From: Oscillospiraceae bacterium
GTDB taxonomy: Bacteria > Bacillota > Clostridia > Oscillospirales > Acutalibacteraceae
Assembly: GCA_022508865.1 (NCBI GenBank)
Contig: JAFLUK010000029.1
Span: 1-13,127, forward strand
Length of the DNA stretch: 13,127 bases
Direction: 5' to 3'
Part shown: one piece after another, positions 6,595 through 13,127 of the stretch
Position numbering within the stretch: the first letter of the stretch is position 1
Layout: every line of letters starts with the position of its first letter
The notes under the pieces: generated by a model
The model's database searches: none
Told to the model about the DNA's origin: nothing
Seen by the model: the letters and a program-made list of their open reading frames with translations, nothing else
Position numbers and translations under genes: made by a program

Positions 6595-7217
6595 TAACCC
6601 TTACACGCCTTGACAGAGGAGAAGCTCTGCGTTATATGGGAAGTCGGGCGCTTAACCCCGACTATATGACAAATGAGCTTATGAACAGAGCAGAAAATGA
6701 CATTTTGAAAATATGCCGACCTGCATATACATTTACAGAAATCCCCTTTGACAGTATTGTGCTTGGGGGTAACAATATTAAAAGAGTGCTGAAAAACAGC
6801 GAAAAAATAATTGTAATCGCCGCAACTCTTGGTATATATGTTGACAAGCTTATGCGTAAAACACAAGTTACGGATATGGCACAGGCTGTTGTGCTTGATG
6901 CTATGGCGTCTGTTGCTGTTGAACAATTTATGGACAAAATAGAAGAAGAATTGAAAATTCGCTACAGTGATTATTACTTTACAAACCGTTTCAGTCCGGG
7001 ATACGGGGATTATCCTCTTGACAGACAAAAGGAAATTGTAAAGCTTCTTAACACAGAAAAAAAGCTGGGGTTAAGTCTTACGGAAAGCCTTATGCTTAAC
7101 CCTTCCAAATCGGTTACGGCGGTAATCGGGCTTGAAAAAAATCCAATAAATAATGAAGAGGGATGCACCTCAAAATGCAGTAAATGCAACAAAAAGGACT
7201 GTCTTTACAGAAGATAA
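6591..7217 (+). CDS. Stand-alone methionine synthase activation-domain protein (cobalamin reactivation)
   Basis: A 208-residue protein resembling the C-terminal AdoMet-binding activation domain of long MetH enzymes, here a separate gene as in Thermotoga maritima. Such domains bind AdoMet and re-methylate cob(II)alamin after accidental oxidation. Visible features are IIVIAATLG (about 73-81), the AdoMet-site stretch RFSPGYGDYPLDRQ near 133-147, and a MetH-like NPSKSVTAVIGL segment near 169-180. The downstream metH lacks this domain, so the two products should work together. The last 17 residues hold four cysteines (192, 196, 199, 204), suited to binding a metal or Fe-S cluster; related Firmicute proteins share a Cys-rich end. 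The start ATG overlaps the metF stop by four bases. The stop is 26 bases before the metH ATG. Confidence 0.88.
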   Translation: MITLTRLDRGEALRYMGSRALNPDYMTNELMNRAENDILKICRPAYTFTEIPFDSIVLGGNNIKRVLKNSEKIIVIAATLGIYVDKLMRKTQVTDMAQAVVLDAMASVAVEQFMDKIEEELKIRYSDYYFTNRFSPGYGDYPLDRQKEIVKLLNTEKKLGLSLTESLMLNPSKSVTAVIGLEKNPINNEEGCTSKCSKCNKKDCLYRR

Positions 7218-7243
7218 CCCCCTTTTTACGGAAAGGAATTACA

Positions 7244-9601
7244 ATGGATTATAAATCATTACTGAAAAAGGATTTTATTATATACGACGGTGGTTTTGGT
7301 ACTATGCTTCAGTCAAAGGGACTAAAGCTTGGCCACAACCCCAATGTGCTGAATATAACAAACCCTGATGTTGTTGCAGACATTCACAGGGAATATGTAA
7401 ATGCAGGCAGTGATATTATCTGCACAAATACCTTTTCGGCAAACAGATACAAGTTACAGGACAGCGGCTACTCTGTTAAAGAGGTTGTGTCTGCCGCCAT
7501 TGATTGCTGCAAAAGAGCTGTAGAGGGCACAGATACGCTGATAGCCCTTGACATGGGCCCCATAGGTCAGCTTCTTGAGCCAAACGGTACACTTTCTGTT
7601 GAGGAAGCTTACGATATATTTAAAGAAATTGTAACATCTTGCGATGGCTATGACGTTATTGCAATAGAAACCATGACAGATTTGCTGGAGATGAAAACTG
7701 CCCTTCTTGCATGTAAGGAAAACAGTGACAAGCCTGTGCTTTGTACAATGAGCTTTGAAGAAAACGGCAGAACATTTCAGGGTGTATCTCCCGAGGCTAT
7801 GGTGCTCACTCTGGAGGGTATTGGCGCAGATGCGTTAGGACTGAACTGCTCCCTTGGTCCCGATGAAATTGCGCCTATTCTCAAAAGAATTTGCAAAAAA
7901 GCCAATGTACCTGTTATTGCAAAGCCAAATGCAGGATTGCCTGATCCTGTTACAAATCAATACACAATGGGCGCTGACGAATTCGCGGAGAAGTTGGGAG
8001 AGCTTTCTTCTCTCGGTGTAAAAATTCTTGGAGGTTGCTGTGGTACAACTCCTGAATTCATCAGCAATCTTTGTGAAAAGCTTAAGGCAAAAAGGTATGT
8101 AAAAAATGATGTTGAGTATGTAACAGGCGTGTGCTCCGGCACAAGTGTGGTAGAGGTGAATCAGCCCAGAATTATTGGGGAAAGGATTAATCCTACAGGA
8201 AAAAAGCTGTTAAAACAGGCGCTTGTTAACAACGATATGGATTATATTCTGTCGCAGGCTATCAGTCAGGCTGACGACGGGGCGGAAATTCTGGATATAA
8301 ATGTGGGTCACCCCGAAATTGACGAAAAAGCAATGATGATAAGGGTTGTAAAGGCTGTTCAGGGTGTTGTGGATTTACCCCTGCAGCTTGATTCTACAAA
8401 GCCGGAGGTTTTGGAAGCAGGGTTAAGAGTTGTAAACGGACGAGCTATCGTAAACTCTGTAAACGGAGAAGAAAAAAGCCTTTCGAAAATTCTTCCCATT
8501 GTTGCAAAGTACGGTGCCGCTGTGGTTGGCCTTACTCTGGACGAGGATGGTATTCCCGAAACCACAGAAAAGCGTATTGAAATTGCAGAGAAAATTATCA
8601 GCAGAGCAAAAGCCTACGGCATAAGGGAAGAGGATATTTACATTGACTGCCTTACCCTTACTGTGTCTGCACAGCAAAGCGGCGCACTCCAAACCTTGGA
8701 GGCACTGGAGGAAATCAAAAGAAGATATAAGGTTAAAACCGTTCTGGGTGTAAGCAATATTTCCTTTGGATTGCCCCACAGACCGCTTATCAACCAAACC
8801 TTTCTTACAATGGCGCTGGAAAGAGGTTTGGATTTACCTATTATTAATCCGGGTGTGTTTGGTATGGCAGGGGCTGTAAGAGCCTACAGAGTGCTAAAGG
8901 GATTTGACAGCGAAAGTCGTGAATATATAGAAAAATACAGTGACTATGTAATGGAAGTTGCTAAAGAAGATAACGATATGACCCTTAATCAGGCTGTTAT
9001 GAAGGGGCTGAAAAAGGAATGTCGTACCATTACGGAGGAACTGCTGAAAACCGCTTCTCCAATGGAAATTATTGACAATGAGCTTATTCCTGCCCTGGAC
9101 AAGGTGGGAGAACTGTTTGAACAGGGCAAAGTGTTTTTGCCGGGCCTTTTGTCCTCTGCAACAGCGGCACAGCAGGCCTTTGAGCTGATAAAGGAAGTTC
9201 TTTCGGAGAGTAATCAGAATCCGGTATCCAAGGGGAAAATTATCCTTGCAACTGTTAAGGGAGATATTCACGATATCGGCAAAAATATTGTTAAGGTTCT
9301 CCTTGAAAATTACGGTTATGACGTAATTGATTTGGGCAGAGATGTTGAGCCTGCTCTTGTTGCAGAAACAGCGGTCAGGGAAAATGTAAAGCTCATTGGA
9401 CTTTCGGCACTTATGACCACCACCCTTAAGAGTATGGAAGACACAATTGCTATTATCAGACAGGAAAAAAATCTTCAGGATACACGTGTTATGGTTGGGG
9501 GCGCTGTGCTTACACAGGAATATGCAGATAAAATAGGTGCAGATTATTATTGTAAGACTGCGGCAATTTCTGTGGAAACGGCCAAAGAAGTTTTTGAATA
9601 A
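7244..9601 (+). CDS. metH: Cobalamin-dependent methionine synthase, short form lacking the activation domain
   Basis: Transfers the methyl group of 5-methyl-THF to homocysteine through bound cobalamin. The protein has 785 residues against about 1,200 for Escherichia coli MetH. Domain order: homocysteine-binding barrel (about 10-285) with zinc cysteines Cys202, Cys265 and Cys266 (NCS and GGCCGT); pterin-binding barrel (about 305-560) with IGERINPTGK and DINVGHPEID; B12 cap helices (about 575-660); and Rossmann B12 domain (about 664-785) with the base-off motif DIHDIG (Asp674, His676 as lower cobalt ligand, Gly679), Ser721 in GLSALMTTT and VGGA (751-754). It ends directly after the B12 domain; the missing fourth domain is supplied by the preceding gene. 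The start is ATG 7244 behind GGAAAGGA. A longer frame back to 7184 overlaps the upstream gene and has no support. Confidence 0.97.
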   Translation: MDYKSLLKKDFIIYDGGFGTMLQSKGLKLGHNPNVLNITNPDVVADIHREYVNAGSDIICTNTFSANRYKLQDSGYSVKEVVSAAIDCCKRAVEGTDTLIALDMGPIGQLLEPNGTLSVEEAYDIFKEIVTSCDGYDVIAIETMTDLLEMKTALLACKENSDKPVLCTMSFEENGRTFQGVSPEAMVLTLEGIGADALGLNCSLGPDEIAPILKRICKKANVPVIAKPNAGLPDPVTNQYTMGADEFAEKLGELSSLGVKILGGCCGTTPEFISNLCEKLKAKRYVKNDVEYVTGVCSGTSVVEVNQPRIIGERINPTGKKLLKQALVNNDMDYILSQAISQADDGAEILDINVGHPEIDEKAMMIRVVKAVQGVVDLPLQLDSTKPEVLEAGLRVVNGRAIVNSVNGEEKSLSKILPIVAKYGAAVVGLTLDEDGIPETTEKRIEIAEKIISRAKAYGIREEDIYIDCLTLTVSAQQSGALQTLEALEEIKRRYKVKTVLGVSNISFGLPHRPLINQTFLTMALERGLDLPIINPGVFGMAGAVRAYRVLKGFDSESREYIEKYSDYVMEVAKEDNDMTLNQAVMKGLKKECRTITEELLKTASPMEIIDNELIPALDKVGELFEQGKVFLPGLLSSATAAQQAFELIKEVLSESNQNPVSKGKIILATVKGDIHDIGKNIVKVLLENYGYDVIDLGRDVEPALVAETAVRENVKLIGLSALMTTTLKSMEDTIAIIRQEKNLQDTRVMVGGAVLTQEYADKIGADYYCKTAAISVETAKEVFE

Positions 9602-9624
9602 TATAAAATTCCTTGCTTTAGCAT

Positions 9625-9709
9625 GCTGATTTTCAAAAAAATATGAACTAATTGTGAATAAGTAACAAATTTAAAGGCTGATTTTCAATTATAAAGTAGA
9701 AAAATCAGC
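9625..9709. repeat. Two direct copies and one inverted copy of GCTGATTTT, with hairpin
   Basis: GCTGATTTTCAA occurs at 9625-9636 and again at 9677-9688, and AAAATCAGC, the complement of its first nine bases, lies at 9701-9709. The second copy and the inverted copy make a 9-bp stem with a 15-base loop; the first copy could compete for the same arm. The hairpin starts about 75 bases after the metH stop and ends seven bases before the dehydratase promoter. It may terminate the met transcript, but the following GTTTCATT is a poor U-tract. Confidence 0.6.
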
Positions 9710-9715
9710 GTTTCA

Positions 9716-9744
9716 TTGACTTTGTTGTTTATAAGTAATACAAT
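9716..9744 (+). promoter_or_regulatory. Near-consensus sigma-A promoter of the dehydratase-glmS unit
   Basis: TTGACT (9716-9721), a 17-base spacer and TACAAT (9739-9744), one mismatch from consensus in each hexamer. Transcription would start near 9751, leaving about 50 bases before the ATG at 9802. A GTG at 9763 would be only about 12 bases from the mRNA end and lacks a binding site, which supports the later start. Confidence 0.75.
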
Positions 9745-9801
9745 TAAAATGAATTAAGTATAGTGGAAATTGTAAAAGTATTTCCAGGGGTATGGGGTTA
9801 T

Positions 9802-11703
9802 ATGCGTAGATCGGAATTCAGCGTCAGAAAGCTTATGCTTGTTCTGGCAGATATGTTTATAATTGCAATGTGTGGTGTGGTTACTCACTTTATTCTCAGT
9901 GTCTTAAATTTTAAGACCGGATTTGTAAGTGCAATTGACACTCCTTATGTTGTTGTGTCAATAATTATCAATGTCCTTGTATGTATAGCTACACTTTGGA
10001 TTTGCGGCGCATATAACAAAATGTGGCGGTACTTTAATATAAGAGACTATATTTCCTGTGTTGCCGGAATGGTTGCCGGTGTGATTGTAAGTACCCTGGT
10101 GCTTGCCCTCAGGTACAATGTGATGAACTTTGTTTTGCCATATACTCTTATCAGCGGCGGACTGTCGGTTCTTGGTGTGGTGCTGTTCAGACTGATTTTT
10201 AAAAATGCATTCATAAAGATTAACGATGCCGGTATTTTGAGCAGTGGAGAACGCACACTTATTGTAGGCGCAGGCAATGCCGGAAAACTAATACTTGCTG
10301 ATATAAGCTCTGCTTATGCAGACCCAAACAACCCGTCAAATAATCTGTATCCAATCGGATTTGTTGACGACGACAGAATGAAGAAGAATACCTCTGTCAA
10401 CGGCATACGGGTACTTGGAACTACCTATGATATTCCCGATATCTGTAAGGAAGAAAATATCAGCCTGATTATTTTTGCAATTCCCTCCTGTTCTGAGACG
10501 GAGCGAAAGAGAATTCTTGATTTATGCTCCAAAACCTCTTGTAAAATAAAGATGCTGCCCTATATCAGCCAGCTTCTTTTTGATGACAATACAGAAAATC
10601 CCCATCTTTTAAATCAGGTTAAGGATATAAAGATTGAAGATTTACTTGGCAGAGAGCCAATTACCTTTGATAAATCAACAATAGTAAACCTTGTGGAAAA
10701 CAGGGTTTGTATGGTAACAGGCGGCGGTGGCTCAATCGGTTCGGAACTTGTTCGCCAAATTGCAAAATATAATCCTAAACAGATTATTATTGTTGATATA
10801 TACGAAAATAATGCATATGATATACAGCAGGAGCTTGTGCTTGAGTACGGCGACAGTCTGAATCTCAAAATTGTTATTTCTTCCGTAAGGGATTATGACA
10901 AAATGGAGCAGATTTTCAGAGAATTCAGACCTGAACTTGTGTGGCACGCTGCTGCTCACAAGCACGTTCCCCTTATGGAAACAGTACCCGGAGAGGCTGT
11001 CAAGAACAATATCTTCGGTACTTACAATGTTGCAACTCTGGCAAATAAGTACGGTGTTAAGAAATTTGTTATGATAAGCACCGACAAGGCAGTTAACCCC
11101 ACAAATGTTATGGGTGCTACCAAGCGGTGCTGCGAAATGATAATTCAGTACTTAAACCAGAACACAACAGGAACAGAGTTTGTTACTACCCGTTTTGGTA
11201 ACGTGCTGGGAAGTAACGGCTCGGTTATTCCGCTGTTTCGCAGACAGATAGAAAGCGGCAGACCAATCACCGTTACACACCCTGATATTATTCGCTACTT
11301 TATGACCATACCCGAGGCAGTTTCCCTTGTGTTGCAGGCGGCAGGAATGGCAAAGGGCGGAGAAATATTTGTCCTTGATATGGGCGCCCCTGTTAAGATT
11401 ACCACCCTTGCGGAAAATCTTTGCAGACTTTACGGCAAAGCACCCTATAAGGATGTAGAAATTAAATTCACAGGGCTTCGTCCCGGTGAAAAACTGTTTG
11501 AGGAGCTCCTCATGGACGAGGAAGGACTTAAACCAACAGAAAACAAAAAGATTTTTATCGGCAATCAGATTGACATTGACAAGGAAAAGCTTTTGTCACA
11601 GCTTGAGGAGCTGAAAATAAAAGCCAATGAAAATGACAATGAGGCTGTGGTTAATATGCTGGCAGAGATTGTGCCAACCTTTAACCACGAAACAAATAAT
11701 TAA
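9802..11703 (+). CDS. Membrane UDP-sugar 4,6-dehydratase, CapD/PglF/WbpM family
   Basis: Large membrane nucleotide-sugar dehydratase of 633 residues, probably making UDP-4-keto-6-deoxy-GlcNAc from UDP-GlcNAc for capsule or glycan synthesis. Hydrophobic segments at about 11-33, 48-70, 84-105 and 113-133 form a four-helix membrane part. A first Rossmann domain with IVGAGNAGK (154-162) follows, then the catalytic SDR domain with TGGGGSIGSE (306-315). The active site matches long FlaA1 homologues: Thr427-Asp428-Lys429 in STDKAVNP and Met437-X3-Lys441, with Met in place of the usual SDR Tyr. RPGEKLFEELL (560-570) is also typical. I choose ATG 9802, with AGGGG and GGGG upstream; GTG 9763 in the same frame would add 13 residues but has no ribosome binding site. 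glmS follows after 17 bases. The exact sugar substrate is inferred from the family. Confidence 0.9.
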   Translation: MRRSEFSVRKLMLVLADMFIIAMCGVVTHFILSVLNFKTGFVSAIDTPYVVVSIIINVLVCIATLWICGAYNKMWRYFNIRDYISCVAGMVAGVIVSTLVLALRYNVMNFVLPYTLISGGLSVLGVVLFRLIFKNAFIKINDAGILSSGERTLIVGAGNAGKLILADISSAYADPNNPSNNLYPIGFVDDDRMKKNTSVNGIRVLGTTYDIPDICKEENISLIIFAIPSCSETERKRILDLCSKTSCKIKMLPYISQLLFDDNTENPHLLNQVKDIKIEDLLGREPITFDKSTIVNLVENRVCMVTGGGGSIGSELVRQIAKYNPKQIIIVDIYENNAYDIQQELVLEYGDSLNLKIVISSVRDYDKMEQIFREFRPELVWHAAAHKHVPLMETVPGEAVKNNIFGTYNVATLANKYGVKKFVMISTDKAVNPTNVMGATKRCCEMIIQYLNQNTTGTEFVTTRFGNVLGSNGSVIPLFRRQIESGRPITVTHPDIIRYFMTIPEAVSLVLQAAGMAKGGEIFVLDMGAPVKITTLAENLCRLYGKAPYKDVEIKFTGLRPGEKLFEELLMDEEGLKPTENKKIFIGNQIDIDKEKLLSQLEELKIKANENDNEAVVNMLAEIVPTFNHETNN

Positions 11704-11720
11704 TTTTACGGAGAAATTTT

Positions 11721-13127
11721 ATGTGCGGTATAGTAGGTTATGTAGGTTACAGAGATTGCAGTGACGTTCTTGTATCTGCTCTGACCAAGCTGGAATACAG
11801 AGGTTACGACTCGGCAGGTATTGCTGTTTTTGACAACCAACAAATAAAGGTTGCCAAAACAAAAGGCAGACTTGCGGATTTGTCAAAGAAAATGGAATCA
11901 GAGGGCAAACCATCGGGTCATGCAGGTATAGGTCATACCCGTTGGGCTACTCACGGTCAGCCCTCAGACGTTAACTCCCACCCTCATTCAGGTGACAGAG
12001 TTACAGTTGTTCACAACGGTATTATTGAAAATTACATAGAGCTTAAGGAATATCTTGCAAAAAAGGGCAGGAATTTCCTGTCTGACACTGACACAGAGGT
12101 TGTGGCGCAGCTTCTTGATTTGTATTATGAAGGAGATCCTCTTAAAACTATTCAGAAGGTAATTCACAGGCTGACAGGTTCCTTTGCCTTTGGTATTGTT
12201 TTTCAGGATTTCCCAAATACTGTTTTTGCAGTAAGGAGAGAAAGTCCCCTTATTGTTGGTGTTGGGGAGAATGAAACATTTGTTGCTTCCGATGTGCCTG
12301 CTATTCTTAACTACACAAAGAAGTATTATCTGATGAAGCATGACGAAATTGCCAAGCTGACAGATGAGGGTGTTGAATTTTTTGACAGCCATCTTATGCC
12401 TATTACCAAAGAGCTTCAGGAGGCTGACTGGGATATGGACGCTGCAGAAAAGGGCGGCTATCCTCACTTTATGATAAAGGAAATTCACGAACAGCCTGAG
12501 TCAATTAAAAAGACAGTAATACCAAGAATTCTTAACGGTATGCCTGACCTTTCGGAGTGCGGGATTACACAGGAAGCCCTTAAAGACTTTAAGAGTATTC
12601 ACATTGTTGCCTGCGGCACAGCTATGCACGCCGGTCTGGTAGGGAAGTATGTAATAGAAAAGTTGGCAAGAGTTCCTGTTAATGTGGATATAGCCTCCGA
12701 GTTCAGATACAGAAATCCCCTTGTGGGTGAGGGAGATTTGGTAATAATCATTTCCCAAAGCGGAGAAACTGCCGACAGCAAGGCGGCTATGGCTCTTGCA
12801 AAGGAATACGGTGCAAAAACCCTTGCCATAGTTAATGCAAAGGGAAGCTCAATTGCAAGAGAAGCAGATATGCTTATCTATACCCACGCAGGTCCGGAGA
12901 TTGCAGTTGCTTCCACAAAGGCTTATATGGTGCAGCTTGCAGTTATGTATCTTTTTGCCTTTGAGCTTGCGCTTGCAAAAAATAAAATTACAGGGGAAGA
13001 ATGTAAATCCCTTGTAAATTCCCTTCTTGAAGTTCCGGAAAAGGTTCAGGAAACACTTGATAAGGTTTTAGACGAGTGTCAGTATGCAGGCAGCAGCCTG
13101 ATAAATGCAGAGTCACTTCTGTATATA
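11721..13127 (+). CDS. glmS: Glutamine-fructose-6-phosphate aminotransferase (isomerising), 3' end outside window
   Basis: Makes glucosamine-6-phosphate from fructose-6-phosphate and glutamine, the first step to UDP-GlcNAc for peptidoglycan and glycans. The 469 visible codons stay open to the last base; full-length GlmS is about 600 residues, so the last part of the second sugar-isomerase domain is missing. The protein starts MCGIVGYVG, where Cys2 becomes the N-terminal nucleophile of the glutamine amidotransferase domain. YRGYDSAGI, GHTRWATHG and HNGIIENY follow. The first SIS domain shows ACGTAMHAG and IISQSGETADS, then AGPEIAVASTKAY. A GGAG site precedes the ATG. Only 17 bases separate it from the dehydratase stop, so there is no space for the glmS ribozyme. 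Expression probably depends on the promoter at 9716, although an internal one cannot be excluded. Confidence 0.97.
   Translation, partial: MCGIVGYVGYRDCSDVLVSALTKLEYRGYDSAGIAVFDNQQIKVAKTKGRLADLSKKMESEGKPSGHAGIGHTRWATHGQPSDVNSHPHSGDRVTVVHNGIIENYIELKEYLAKKGRNFLSDTDTEVVAQLLDLYYEGDPLKTIQKVIHRLTGSFAFGIVFQDFPNTVFAVRRESPLIVGVGENETFVASDVPAILNYTKKYYLMKHDEIAKLTDEGVEFFDSHLMPITKELQEADWDMDAAEKGGYPHFMIKEIHEQPESIKKTVIPRILNGMPDLSECGITQEALKDFKSIHIVACGTAMHAGLVGKYVIEKLARVPVNVDIASEFRYRNPLVGEGDLVIIISQSGETADSKAAMALAKEYGAKTLAIVNAKGSSIAREADMLIYTHAGPEIAVASTKAYMVQLAVMYLFAFELALAKNKITGEECKSLVNSLLEVPEKVQETLDKVLDECQYAGSSLINAESLLYI

Noticed and set aside
6531..7028. Minus-strand open frame of 165 codons opposite the activation-domain gene
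   Set aside because: It lies fully antisense to metF and the activation gene, has Cys/His/Phe-rich composition typical of a reverse-frame shadow, and shows no recognisable domain.
11704..11720. glmS ribozyme upstream of glmS
   Set aside because: Only 17 bases separate the two coding regions and they hold just the ribosome binding site; a ribozyme of well over 100 bases cannot fit, and none is evident at 9602-9801.
11988..12488. Minus-strand open frame of 166 codons inside glmS
   Set aside because: Antisense to a highly conserved gene, with no family motif and no sensible ribosome binding site; treated as a shadow frame.

Overview
The window reads as chromosomal DNA of a spore-forming, low-to-mid GC Clostridia-type Firmicute, possibly a gut Oscillospirales/Ruminococcus-like lineage. 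The evidence is a clear SpoIIID gene, strong AGGAGG-type ribosome binding sites, TTGACA/TATAAT-like promoters and a B12-dependent methionine synthase of the short (split) type. Lineage below class level is inference. I see no tRNA, rRNA, CRISPR array, transposase, phage gene or other sign of recent transfer.

The left part (1-5028) is all on the minus strand. Read in the direction of transcription it holds: a membrane-anchored metallophosphoesterase of the YkuE/YaeI kind (4150-5028); the mother-cell sporulation regulator SpoIIID (3767-4042); a DegT/DnrJ/EryC1/StrS sugar aminotransferase with its own promoter and a good intrinsic terminator (2455-3666); then a two-component operon made of an OmpR-type response regulator (1565-2257), a sensor histidine kinase (111-1562) and the first codons of a third gene with a proline-rich start (1-79). 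A divergent promoter region (5029-5169) separates this block from the right half.

The right part (5170-13127) is all on the plus strand and forms two transcription units. The first is a CYTH-domain protein (probable triphosphatase), metF, a stand-alone methionine synthase activation-domain protein and metH. MetF makes methyltetrahydrofolate, MetH transfers the methyl group to homocysteine through cobalamin, and the separate activation protein should re-methylate oxidised cobalamin using AdoMet, because MetH here ends after its B12 domain. The second unit, behind a near-consensus promoter at 9716-9744, is a CapD/PglF-type membrane UDP-sugar 4,6-dehydratase followed after 17 bases by glmS, which is cut by the window end. 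GlmS feeds UDP-GlcNAc synthesis and the dehydratase probably uses UDP-GlcNAc, so this pair looks like a surface-glycan precursor module. The aminotransferase on the other strand could in principle act on the dehydratase product.

Most of the window is ordinary housekeeping and sporulation content. The points that deserve a second look are a His-to-Glu change in the first metal motif of the phosphoesterase, the split MetH whose activation partner has a four-cysteine tail, the unexplained CYTH gene at the head of a methionine operon with no room for a riboswitch, and a three-copy repeat/hairpin cluster between metH and the dehydratase promoter. I found no clear previously undescribed system.
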